In this document: positions 1 through 7,641 of the stretch, one piece after another
Numbering within the stretch: the stretch's first letter is position 1
Layout: each line of letters opens with the position of its first letter
DNA from: Ruminococcus sp.
GTDB taxonomy: Bacteria > Bacillota > Clostridia > Oscillospirales > Ruminococcaceae
Direction: 5' to 3'
NCBI GenBank assembly: GCA_017519145.1
Contig: JAFWTA010000007.1
Coordinates: 1-64,000, forward strand
Length of the DNA: 64,000 nucleotides
Made by a program: the position numbers and the translations under genes
The notes under the pieces: model-generated
Told to the model about the DNA's origin: nothing
The model's database searches: none
Seen by the model: the letters and a program-made list of their open reading frames with translations, nothing else

Positions 1-21
1 GCGCTCCGCAAGGGGTGAATC

Positions 22-48
22 AAAAAACAGTCCGGTGGACTGTTTTTT
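22..48. terminator. Symmetrical hairpin, bidirectional terminator
   Basis: A perfect 12-bp stem (22-33 with 37-48) has a 3-base loop, with A-run and T-run flanks on both strands. It can end transcription in either direction. The gene it serves lies outside the window. Confidence 0.75.
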
Positions 49-53
49 GAGAG

Positions 54-80
54 GGGACGCCCTGCAAGTGAGGGCGTCCC
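54..80. repeat. GC-rich hairpin in intergenic repeat cluster
   Basis: A 10-bp stem (54-63 with 71-80) encloses a 7-base loop. A CCTCCCCTACA-type tail follows at about 100-109. It belongs to the cluster of short palindromic intergenic units at 54-147. Confidence 0.5.
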
Positions 81-120
81 TTAATGGGCGGATGATATCC
101 TCCCCTACAGTATGCTTTTT

Positions 121-147
121 CGGAACGCCGAGGGCGGCGTCCCCTAC
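121..147. repeat. Dispersed palindromic repeat, copy 1
   Basis: The unit is an interrupted palindrome (GGAACGCCG / CGGCGTCCC) ending in CCCTACA. A near-identical copy lies at 26909-26936. Both sit in intergenic DNA near gene 3' ends. Confidence 0.6.
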
Positions 148-181
148 ACATATAAATTCCAATTTGATACATCAATGAACC

Positions 182-213
182 AGCCCCGAGGCGTGTGCTT
201 CGGGGCTGTTTTT
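182..213 (+). terminator. Intrinsic terminator hairpin
   Basis: Stem AGCCCCGA / TCGGGGCT is followed by TGTTTTTGTTT on the + strand. The T-run is on the + strand, so it reads best as the end of a rightward transcript. It may also stop the leftward GH30 message, whose stop codon is only 4 bases away. Confidence 0.65.
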
Positions 214-216
214 GTT

Positions 217-2826
217 TCATATTGTCTGTATCTTGGAAAGTACAAGCTTTCTGAGCGGTATCATGTCGAATACATCTATCTCGCCGTCACCGTTTATATC
301 AGAATTATCGGGTGCTGCAAGTGACTCGTTCTTCAGCAGATAGCGCTGGAGCGAAACAAGGTCGGCAGCTGTTACAAAGCCGTCGTTGTTAACGTCACCT
401 ATTGTTGCTGCTGTGCCTGCAACTCCGTATACTGCTATCTCGGCAATGTTGCAGAGATACTCGGCGTCCTTGTTGAGAGGATTTGTGGGGGCTCCCTCAG
501 GTACCTCGTAGCGCACATAACGTGCTTTTATTCCTTCAAGGTTCGGAGTGTAGTTCATTCTGAATGAAGGCTTGTCCTCTACGGTGTATACCTTTGTCCA
601 GTTTGCACCGTCTGTGGATACTGCAAAATATCCGCCTATCATTCTGGCTTCGTAATCTCGTCTCGGGCAGTATGCGATGGTTTCGATATCACATACGGTA
701 CCGAGGTCAAGTGTGACGTTGCCGCTCTGGAGTCCGTCAAAGTAGGTGTTCAGGTCACCGTCATATGCCTTGTTTGGTGAGGTGGCTGTGGAGTCGTGCC
801 ATGAACGTGTACCTGTTACATCTGCGGCTGTGAGCTTGTCATACGCAGGTCTGGTGCCCTGTCCGTGGGGAACTCCGAAAAGCTCTATCTCCGAGATATT
901 TGCACAGTAGGAGCTGTCCTTGTTGTACTCGTTCTGCGGCTGTCCCGAGGGTACCTCGTAGCGTATGTAGCGGATGGTGGTGTTCTCGGGGATGGAGGTT
1001 ATGTAGTGCATTCCCGAGGAGGGCTTGCCCTGCACGGTATAAAGGTTTGTCCATGTCTGACCGTCCTGTGATACCATAAATCTGCCGTCTGCCATGCGGT
1101 ACTCATAGCCGCTTCTGGGAGCATAGCCGAATGCGGTTATGTCATAGAGTCCGCCAAGGTCTGCCTGTACCCAGCCGTTGCTTACACCGTCAAAGTAGGT
1201 GGCTGTATTGCCGTCGAATACCTTTGCGTAGTTCGTGGACGAGTCACTGTGCCATGAGTCGGAGCCGCTGAGTGTAGCTGCGGAAAGGTCTATCTTGTCA
1301 GTAAGATCGATACCGCCCTTTACTCCGTCAATGATGAAGGTGGTAACGGACTGCTTTGCAAGATTTGCCTGAAGTGCGCTGCCTGATACGTTGGCATTGC
1401 CTACGTCCTTCCAGTTCTCGGAATTGCTGGTGCGGATGGTCTGTGCTGTGCTTCCCAGTGCGCTGAAGCCCGAAAGATCAAATGTCAGCTGCTTGTCGGA
1501 AGAGCCGTCGTTGGTGGCTACGATAACAAGTCTGCCGCCCTTCTCGTCAAAGGCTGCCACACAGTTATTGCTGCTCTTGAGCATTGTCATTCCCGGACGG
1601 ATATAGCGGGAGAACTGTCCCATGGAGTAATACTTCTTGGTGAGGATTATCCTGTCGTTGTCGTGGTCGGCAACTGCAAGTCCCCAGTAGCCGCCCTGTG
1701 TATTTACCATGCCCTTGTCCTTGTTGCCGTTCATTCCTACTGCGGAAATGTGGTTGTCGATGACCTGCCACAGTATCCATGCAGAGGAGTTCAGTTCGTT
1801 GAGGTCAAGGGTGATGCGGTCTGCAAGCCACAGACCTGCCCCCATCTCTCCTGCGTTGGTGCCTGCTGTGGAGCCGCCGTCTACCTCGCTCATCCACAGG
1901 TTCCTGCCTGCCTTTATGGCGGTGTCCTTCAGCTGGCTGCGCTGGCTTCCGCCGTAGGTGTGGGTGTCTATTCGTCCGATGAGCGACTTGGTGGTGTCGG
2001 ACATCTTGTTCCATGAAGTTATCTGTGTATCTATGACGGACTCGTCACAGGCGCTGATGATTATATTGTTCAGTCCGCGCTTTTGCAGTGACTTTGCAAG
2101 CTCCTGATATATCTTGTCCATTGAACCGCCCTGATCGAAATGACAGCCCTCCTGCTTGTTGCTGAAAGCACCCCAGTAGTCTGTATATGGTTCGTTCATT
2201 GGTGTTATGCTCTGGACGTGGATGCCCCAGTCGTTCTCGTAGTGGGCTGTTACTTCCGCAAGATACTCCGCAAAATCCGTGTACTTGTCGTCGCGGAGAT
2301 TGTTCTGTGCCGCATTTCTCGCTCCTGTGCTGCATCCGCTGTTGGTCATGTAGTAGGGGGGCGAGTTGGAGAACATCTCGACTATCATGTCATCTCCTGC
2401 CGCCTTGATACAGCGCTCCAGCACGTTCCTCTGATTGTGGTCCGCTGACCAGTCGTAGGTGACATTGCCGTTGTTGTACTTTGTGTAGCCCGGCATATTT
2501 GAGTCGGTTCGCGTTATGTGGGTGTGGCTCGGGTCGTCACCTCCGCCGATGTTGAATCTGGCGATGTTGAGTCCCAGTCCGTCGGGACTGAAAAATGTGT
2601 CCGCACACTGCTGGGCGAGACTGTCGGAATAGCCAACTCGGTTTGCCCACCAGCAAAGCGAGGTTCCCCAGCCCTCAAATTTTCCTCCGTTTATGTCGTA
2701 TACGTCGTAGGGTGATACGGTTACTACCGTTGCTGCCGCAGCCTCACTCATGGGCACTGCCGCAAATGTTGTCGCAAATACTGTCATTGCCGCTGCTGCC
2801 GATAATATCCTCCTGAAAAGCTTCAT
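217..2826 (-). CDS. Secreted GH30 glycoside hydrolase with two discoidin-like domains and C-terminal dockerin
   Basis: Secreted glycosidase of family GH30, resembling the endo-beta-1,6-galactanase subfamily (GH30_5) in the start of its catalytic domain (GGKFEGWGTSLCWW, residues 47-60). A signal peptide covers about residues 1-30. The catalytic TIM barrel and beta-sandwich run to about 510. The acid/base Glu212 is in MNEP and the nucleophile Glu314 is in WMSEVDG. Two F5/8 type C (CBM32-like) domains follow at about 530-665 and 675-800. A type I dockerin with two Ca-binding repeats (DVNNDGFVTAAD, DINGDGEIDVFD) spans about 806-865. A likely substrate is the galactan side chain of arabinogalactan; this is inferred from the family. 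The gene is monocistronic with its own promoter. Confidence 0.9.
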   Translation of the reverse strand: MKLFRRILSAAAAMTVFATTFAAVPMSEAAAATVVTVSPYDVYDINGGKFEGWGTSLCWWANRVGYSDSLAQQCADTFFSPDGLGLNIARFNIGGGDDPSHTHITRTDSNMPGYTKYNNGNVTYDWSADHNQRNVLERCIKAAGDDMIVEMFSNSPPYYMTNSGCSTGARNAAQNNLRDDKYTDFAEYLAEVTAHYENDWGIHVQSITPMNEPYTDYWGAFSNKQEGCHFDQGGSMDKIYQELAKSLQKRGLNNIIISACDESVIDTQITSWNKMSDTTKSLIGRIDTHTYGGSQRSQLKDTAIKAGRNLWMSEVDGGSTAGTNAGEMGAGLWLADRITLDLNELNSSAWILWQVIDNHISAVGMNGNKDKGMVNTQGGYWGLAVADHDNDRIILTKKYYSMGQFSRYIRPGMTMLKSSNNCVAAFDEKGGRLVIVATNDGSSDKQLTFDLSGFSALGSTAQTIRTSNSENWKDVGNANVSGSALQANLAKQSVTTFIIDGVKGGIDLTDKIDLSAATLSGSDSWHSDSSTNYAKVFDGNTATYFDGVSNGWVQADLGGLYDITAFGYAPRSGYEYRMADGRFMVSQDGQTWTNLYTVQGKPSSGMHYITSIPENTTIRYIRYEVPSGQPQNEYNKDSSYCANISEIELFGVPHGQGTRPAYDKLTAADVTGTRSWHDSTATSPNKAYDGDLNTYFDGLQSGNVTLDLGTVCDIETIAYCPRRDYEARMIGGYFAVSTDGANWTKVYTVEDKPSFRMNYTPNLEGIKARYVRYEVPEGAPTNPLNKDAEYLCNIAEIAVYGVAGTAATIGDVNNDGFVTAADLVSLQRYLLKNESLAAPDNSDINGDGEIDVFDMIPLRKLVLSKIQTI

Positions 2827-2865
2827 GGAAAAACTCCTTTCTGTAAATAATACTTATTATATTAT

Positions 2866-2894
2866 ATTATACATTAATTGTCTGCATTTGTAAA
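2866..2894 (-). promoter_or_regulatory. Promoter of the GH30 gene
   Basis: TTTACA and TATAAT are separated by 17 bases on the minus strand, about 45 bases before the GH30 start codon, which has a good AAAGGAG site. Confidence 0.7.
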
Positions 2895-2954
2895 CAGAAA
2901 ATATGCAGAATGTGGTAGATTATTGATTTAAAATTTTTAATCTTATCGCCGCGC

Positions 2955-2983
2955 TTTACAGACTTGTCACGTTGTGGTATAAT
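2955..2983 (+). promoter_or_regulatory. Promoter of the MacB/FtsX-type exporter operon
   Basis: TTTACA-N17-TATAAT on the plus strand. Transcription from here would begin near 2990 and give a leader of about 250 bases that contains the folded element at 2997-3199. The GH30 promoter points away, so this 413-base gap holds two divergent promoters plus the structured leader. Confidence 0.65.
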
Positions 2984-2996
2984 TTATCCATGTTGA

Positions 2997-3199
2997 GCCG
3001 TGCATAGGCTGGTGGAGAGCCTCCACTCCCATGTTCGCGGCGTAGGTCACAGGAGGGGAAAAATTACTCCGCGTGCCATACTAAAGTCAGCCGTGCATAG
3101 GCTGCGCGAAGCGCAGCCTGACGGTTTCGGCTTCTTTCATTATGCCGCTGCGTTTCCGTAAGGCGCCGAAACCGTCGGACGCCTGCGTCCATGCACGGC
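2997..3199 (+). other. Tandem structured leader elements (cloverleaf-like)
   Basis: Two related units begin with GCCGTGCATAGGCT, at 2997 and 3090. The second folds into a complete four-way junction without unpaired junction bases. Its outer stem is 3090-3098 with 3191-3199. Hairpin A is 3099-3119, with a 9-bp stem and GAA loop. Stem B is 3120-3130 with 3166-3176, 11 bp. Hairpin C is 3177-3190. The first unit (2997 to about 3041) is a shorter, degenerate version. It is either a structured cis-regulatory RNA for the exporter or a tandem palindromic mobile repeat. It matches no riboswitch class I can name. Confidence 0.55.
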
Positions 3200-3239
3200 G
3201 TAATGGCAGCTATTATTATATTTGTACGAAAGGATCGTT

Positions 3240-3944
3240 ATGAGCGCTTACGTTGAGTTCAGAAATGTGAAAAAAACATACAGGACAGGCGAGGTAGAGA
3301 TACACGCTCTCAGTGATGTGAATTTTGAGATAAACAAGGGAGAATTCTGCGTTATTGTCGGCGCATCCGGCGCAGGCAAGACAACTATCCTCAATATCCT
3401 CGGCGGAATGGATACCCTTACCTCGGGCAGCGTCTTCCTCGACGGTACCGAGATATCCGCCCTTAATAAAAAGAAGCTCACCGCTTACAGAAGATATGAT
3501 GTGGGCTTCGTTTTCCAGTTCTATAACCTTGTGCAGAATCTGACCGCTCTGGAAAATGTGGAGCTTGCCGCTCAGATATGTACAGACCCACTGGACGCGG
3601 AGAAGGTCCTTCAGCAGGTTGGACTGGGGGAGCGTATAAAGAATTTCCCTGCTCAGCTTTCGGGCGGTGAGCAGCAGAGAGTCGCTATCGCAAGAGCCCT
3701 CGCGAAAAATCCCAAGCTCCTCCTCTGCGATGAGCCTACGGGTGCTCTCGACTATGAAACAGGCAAGGCGGTGCTGAAGCTGCTTCAGGATACCTGCCGC
3801 AAAAACGGTATGACAGTGGTGGTCATTACCCACAATCAGGCTCTTACCCCTATGGCTGACCGCATAATAACTGTTAAGAACGGTACCGTTTCAAGTGTGC
3901 GTATGAACGATAATATCGTTGATATCGCGGATATAGAGTGGTGA
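3240..3944 (+). CDS. ABC transporter ATPase, MacB/LolD type
   Basis: This is the ATP-hydrolysing subunit of an exporter or lipoprotein-release type transporter and works with the FtsX-like permease that starts 4 bases later. It has Walker A GASGAGKTT at residues 41-49, signature [15 protein letters not shown] at 140-154 and Walker [13 protein letters not shown] at 160-171. The length (234 residues) is normal for the family. The ATG at 3240 was chosen because AAAGGA lies 5 bases upstream; an in-frame TTG at 3222 has no such site. The substrate cannot be read from the sequence. In Firmicutes such pairs often export peptides or give antimicrobial resistance. Confidence 0.9.
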   Translation: MSAYVEFRNVKKTYRTGEVEIHALSDVNFEINKGEFCVIVGASGAGKTTILNILGGMDTLTSGSVFLDGTEISALNKKKLTAYRRYDVGFVFQFYNLVQNLTALENVELAAQICTDPLDAEKVLQQVGLGERIKNFPAQLSGGEQQRVAIARALAKNPKLLLCDEPTGALDYETGKAVLKLLQDTCRKNGMTVVVITHNQALTPMADRIITVKNGTVSSVRMNDNIVDIADIEW

Positions 3945-3948
3945 CGGT

Positions 3949-6684
3949 ATGGGTTCGGCTATTAGAAAAACTACTCTCCGCGAAATAAAAGGCACATTCG
4001 GGCGCTTCTTCGCCATCATGGCAATAATCGCTCTCGGTGTGGGCTTCTTTACGGGAGTAAGGATAACCACTCCTGCTATGGTTAATACCGTAAGCGGTTT
4101 TATGAATGAACAGCAGTTCTATGATTACAGGCTCCTGTCCTCTCTGGGCTGGCAGGAGGAGGATATTGAGGACTTTCGCAGCCGTCCCGATGTGAAAAGT
4201 GCGGAGGGAGCTTACAGTCTCGATATACTCACCGCAGGAGAAAGAGAACACGTTCTCAGGGCTCATTCACTTACAAAGGATATCAACGGTATCAGGCTTA
4301 CCAAAGGCAGAATGCCAAAGGCTCCCGATGAATGCCTTGTGGACGGTGACAAGGAGGGCTTCGATATCGGCAAGGTCTTTACCGTGTCGGGGGAGAACTC
4401 AGAAAGAGTCAAAAATGCTCTTAAAGCTGACGAGCTGAAAGTCGTGGGAGTGTGTGACTCCTCACTGTATATAAACTTCGAGAGAGGTACCACTTCTGTC
4501 GGAAACGGCGAGATAACCGCTTTCATCTACCTTCCACGGGACGCCTTCGATATGGAGGTCTACACCGAGGCTTATGTCCGCTTTCAGCAGGACTGTCAGC
4601 TGTACTCCGATGAGTACGACAGCTTCATGGACGGCAGGGACAAGCAATGGGAGGACATCGCCGGTTCAAGGGCGGATATCCGCTATGAGCAGCTTCGCAG
4701 CGAGGCTCAGGAAAAGCTTGACGACGGCAGAAAAGAACTGGATGACAAGCGTGCCGAGGGTCAGCAGAAGCTTGACAGCGCAAGAGCCGACCTCGACAGC
4801 GCAAAGGCTCAGCTGGACGGACAGGCTGCTCAGCTTCAGCTGATAAAGGATATAAGTCCGGAGCAGTATGTCGCAGGTATGGAGCAGTATAACGCTGCCC
4901 TTGCGGATTACGAAAAAGGTGAGGCGGACTATGAGAGCTCCCTCGCGGACTTCAACAAACAGATAGAGGACGCGGAAAAGGATATCGCCGACGGCGAAAA
5001 AGAGCTTGAAAAGCTCACCGAGCCCGAGGTCTACGTTCTGGACAGGAATACAAATATCGGTTATGCCTGCTTTGAGAGCGATTCCGAGATAGTGGCGCAG
5101 GTCGCCCGTATCTTCCCTGTGTTCTTTATCCTCGTTGCCGCTCTGGTATGTATGACTACCATGAGCCGCATGGTGGAGGAGCAGCGCACTCAGATAGGCG
5201 TTCTCAAAGCTCTCGGCTATTCCGAGGGCACTGTCATGGGCAAGTTCATGTTCTACTCCGGAAGCGCTGCTCTCATTGGCTGCGCTCTGGGCTATTTCGG
5301 CGGAACATTCCTGTTCCCCAAGGTCATATGGAAGACCTATGAGCTTATGTACCTGAAACTTCCTATGCCTTACCTCTTTGACACAAAGCTGGCGCTTATC
5401 GCTCTGGCGGTGTCCCTTATATGCTCCGTCGGCACTACATGGTTCAGCTGCCGTCTGGAGCTGGCGGAGACCTCCGCAGGTCTTATGAGACCTAAGGCTC
5501 CCAAGGCAGGTAAGAGAGTTCTCCTTGAAAATGTGGGCTTTATCTGGAAAAGACTGAAATTCCTCCATAAGGTCTCTATAAGGAATATTTTCCGCTACAA
5601 GAAAAGACTTTTCATGATGATACTGGGCATCGGCGGCTGTACTGCCCTGCTGGTCACGGGCTTCGGTCTCAAGGACTCCATCGCAGGTTTTGCCGAGACT
5701 CAGTACGATGAGATAGAGGTGGCTGACGCTTCGGCTTCACTCAAAAACATAGGGGAGGAGCTCCCCGCGGCTCTCAGTCAGCTCCTTGACGAGAATACAG
5801 CCGATCACAGGCTTATGTATACGGGCTCGTGGGATCTGCTCTACGGGAAAAAGGTCAAGAGCATCACCGTAAACGCTGTGGACAGCTTCGACGGTCTGGA
5901 TAAGTATTTCGTGCTCCGCAATATGGATGGAAATGCTCTCGCTGCTCCTGCTATGGGGGAGGCTGTGGTAAGTCACAGCATCGCCGAGAGATACAATGTG
6001 AAAAAGGGCGACAGCATCAGGCTCCGCGACGAGAATATGCGTGAGCTCAATGTGAAGGTCACGGGTATCTTCGAGAACCATGTCTATAATGTGGTATTCA
6101 TGGGCAGAGATACCATGGAAGCCCAGCTGGGCGAAAAGCCGGATATCAATTATGCGCTGCTCAACTTCAGAGAGGGTGCGGATACCTATAAGACCTCTGC
6201 TGCTCTCTCCAAAAACGGCAATGTTACTGCGGTGATACTGTTCGGCGACCTTAAAGTCAGACTCAGCAAAATGATGAGCAGTCTGAACTATATCGTCCTC
6301 ATCGTCATCATCTGCGCTGCGGGACTGGCGTTCATCGTGCTGTACAACCTCACCAATATCAACATCACCGAGCGCGTCCGCGAGATAGCTACCATAAAGG
6401 TGCTGGGCTTCTTCCGACGGGAGACCTCGTCGTATGTGCTCAGGGAAAATCTTGCTCTCACTGCCTTCGGTACTGCCGTCGGTCTGGGACTGGGGATACT
6501 TGTCCACCGCTTCGTTATGGCTCAGATAAGAGTTGACCTTGTGGACTTCAGCGTTAAGGTCCTGCCGAAAAGCTTCCTGTACAGCGTTCTGCTCACCTTC
6601 CTTTTCAACTTTATCGTTGACCTGTTTATGGAGCTTAAACTTGAGAAAATTAATATGGCTGAGTCTCTTAAATCAATTGAATGA
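3949..6684 (+). CDS. FtsX-like ABC transporter permease with coiled coil
   Basis: Membrane partner of the preceding ATPase (911 residues). The N-terminal transmembrane segment is at about residues 20-40. A long hydrophilic extracellular region includes a charged coiled coil of Lys/Asp/Glu/Gln repeats at about 255-355. A first FtsX core of three helices lies at about 385-500. A second unit repeats the design, with a helix near 555 and three helices at about 775-900. The duplicated FtsX domain with a periplasmic-facing insert is typical of large MacB-like permeases in Clostridia. The coiled coil probably contacts the substrate or a partner protein. A terminator follows 25 bases after the stop. 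Confidence 0.88.
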   Translation: MGSAIRKTTLREIKGTFGRFFAIMAIIALGVGFFTGVRITTPAMVNTVSGFMNEQQFYDYRLLSSLGWQEEDIEDFRSRPDVKSAEGAYSLDILTAGEREHVLRAHSLTKDINGIRLTKGRMPKAPDECLVDGDKEGFDIGKVFTVSGENSERVKNALKADELKVVGVCDSSLYINFERGTTSVGNGEITAFIYLPRDAFDMEVYTEAYVRFQQDCQLYSDEYDSFMDGRDKQWEDIAGSRADIRYEQLRSEAQEKLDDGRKELDDKRAEGQQKLDSARADLDSAKAQLDGQAAQLQLIKDISPEQYVAGMEQYNAALADYEKGEADYESSLADFNKQIEDAEKDIADGEKELEKLTEPEVYVLDRNTNIGYACFESDSEIVAQVARIFPVFFILVAALVCMTTMSRMVEEQRTQIGVLKALGYSEGTVMGKFMFYSGSAALIGCALGYFGGTFLFPKVIWKTYELMYLKLPMPYLFDTKLALIALAVSLICSVGTTWFSCRLELAETSAGLMRPKAPKAGKRVLLENVGFIWKRLKFLHKVSIRNIFRYKKRLFMMILGIGGCTALLVTGFGLKDSIAGFAETQYDEIEVADASASLKNIGEELPAALSQLLDENTADHRLMYTGSWDLLYGKKVKSITVNAVDSFDGLDKYFVLRNMDGNALAAPAMGEAVVSHSIAERYNVKKGDSIRLRDENMRELNVKVTGIFENHVYNVVFMGRDTMEAQLGEKPDINYALLNFREGADTYKTSAALSKNGNVTAVILFGDLKVRLSKMMSSLNYIVLIVIICAAGLAFIVLYNLTNINITERVREIATIKVLGFFRRETSSYVLRENLALTAFGTAVGLGLGILVHRFVMAQIRVDLVDFSVKVLPKSFLYSVLLTFLFNFIVDLFMELKLEKINMAESLKSIE

Positions 6685-6708
6685 TAAGCTTAAATCTTGG
6701 CAAAATTT

Positions 6709-6739
6709 ACTCCCTCTGAAAAACAGAGGGAGTTTTTTT
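6709..6739 (+). terminator. Terminator of the exporter operon
   Basis: A 10-bp stem (709-718 with 724-733 of the 6 kb block) is followed by seven T. Confidence 0.9.
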
Positions 6740-6780
6740 GTGTAATTTTTATGAATATGCTTCGGAATATGCTCCCGAAG

Positions 6781-6809
6781 TTGACATTTTGTCATTTTTG
6801 TGCTATTAT
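6781..6809 (+). promoter_or_regulatory. Promoter of the leucine-rich-repeat gene
   Basis: TTGACA-N17-TATTAT, about 63 bases before the ATG at 6873. Confidence 0.75.
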
Positions 6810-6872
6810 ATAAGTGAACCAAAGGGTTCGGGGGATATGGATCGATGTTTATTTCGATAAGGAGAAAATTTA

Positions 6873-7331
6873 ATGAATTACAAGATCAAAAGAGGTGTAC
6901 TCAAAAAGTACAAGGACGAGAAAGGCGTTACCGAGATCTTTATTCCCGATAGCGTCGGAATCATCGACGAGGGCGCTTTCTGCGACTGCACCAATCTTGT
7001 GAGGATACTCATGCCCGATTCCGTTCAGGTCATTTCCGATACGGCTTTCAGCGGCTGTGAGAACCTTAAATGTATCGCACTCCCCGAAGGCACTTTAAGA
7101 GTTGGCTGGTATGCTTTCCGCGGCTGCCGCAGTCTCAGTGATCTCACTATTCCTTCAAGTCTTGAGGAGATAGGTAAGTTTGCTTTTGCAGGCTGCGATC
7201 GTCTCTCATCTGTTAAGGTCACCTATAAGGATAAGGTGTATAAGTTCGGTCTCCGCGGCGAGCTCAACAACGAGAGATGGCAGAAGATAAGAGATACTCT
7301 CAGTACACTCAATAATAACATCGCTTCATAA
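6873..7331 (+). CDS. Small BspA-type leucine-rich-repeat protein
   Basis: This 152-residue protein consists of about four BspA-like (LRR_5) repeats of the pattern F.GC.NL..I.IP..V..I...AF at about residues 20-115, then a short charged tail. There is no signal peptide, membrane segment or dockerin, so it is probably cytoplasmic. That is unusual, since most BspA-like repeats in gut bacteria are on surface proteins. The role is unknown; the repeats suggest protein binding. The gene has its own promoter and terminator and a strong AAGGAG site. Confidence 0.8.
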   Translation: MNYKIKRGVLKKYKDEKGVTEIFIPDSVGIIDEGAFCDCTNLVRILMPDSVQVISDTAFSGCENLKCIALPEGTLRVGWYAFRGCRSLSDLTIPSSLEEIGKFAFAGCDRLSSVKVTYKDKVYKFGLRGELNNERWQKIRDTLSTLNNNIAS

Positions 7332-7374
7332 CAGAGCTGTGTGCGGTTATACGCGCAGTTCAACAGAAAAGCCG

Positions 7375-7409
7375 AAGCGGCGCTTGCTTTTTGCAGGCGC
7401 CGCTTTTTT
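7375..7409 (+). terminator. Terminator of the leucine-rich-repeat gene
   Basis: Stem AAGCGGCGC / GCGCCGCTT (7375-7383 with 7397-7405) is followed by a T-run. Confidence 0.9.
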
Positions 7410-7461
7410 GTTTTTTCACAGGGGATAGATTTTTTCTATAAGTTATCATAGGGTTTAGGTA

Positions 7462-7491
7462 TTGGACAAAAACCTATAGGCATGGTATGAT
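7462..7491 (+). promoter_or_regulatory. Promoter of the sulfonate-type importer with a possible operator
   Basis: TTGGAC-N18-TATGAT. An inverted repeat TAGGT-N11-ACCTA (7456-7476) covers the -35 box and could be a repressor site. This is the start of the roughly 180-base leader that carries the Cys-Cys peptide. Confidence 0.5.
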
Positions 7492-7521
7492 AAGAGCACA
7501 GAAAACACAGGGAGTGAGAAA

Positions 7522-7575
7522 ATGATGGGTTCTTACAGATCGCAGATCCATTCGGAACGAATGCGATGTTGCTGA
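7522..7575 (+). CDS. Leader peptide ending in Cys-Cys
   Basis: A 17-codon ORF, MMGSYRSQIHSERMRCC, has a good GGGAG site 7 bases upstream. It lies between the promoter and a sulfonate/taurine-type importer. The last two codons before the stop are TGT TGC. In actinobacteria, leader peptides with terminal Cys codons make sulfur-assimilation operons respond to cysteine; the same logic is inferred here. No intrinsic terminator lies between the leader and the next gene, so control would have to act on translation or on Rho. Confidence 0.6.
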   Translation: MMGSYRSQIHSERMRCC

Positions 7576-7641
7576 TAATGTTGACGGAAATAATTAATAA
7601 GTGGATATGAAAGAATTATATGTGATGAAAGGTCGATAAAT

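Noticed and set aside
112..324. 70-residue ORF on the plus strand at the left edge
   Set aside because: It spans the palindromic repeat, a terminator and the 3' end of the GH30 gene on the opposite strand; no ribosome site.
4666..5568. 300-residue ORF on the minus strand within the FtsX-like permease
   Set aside because: It is a shadow of the coiled-coil and membrane region of the real gene, with no ribosome site or family resemblance.
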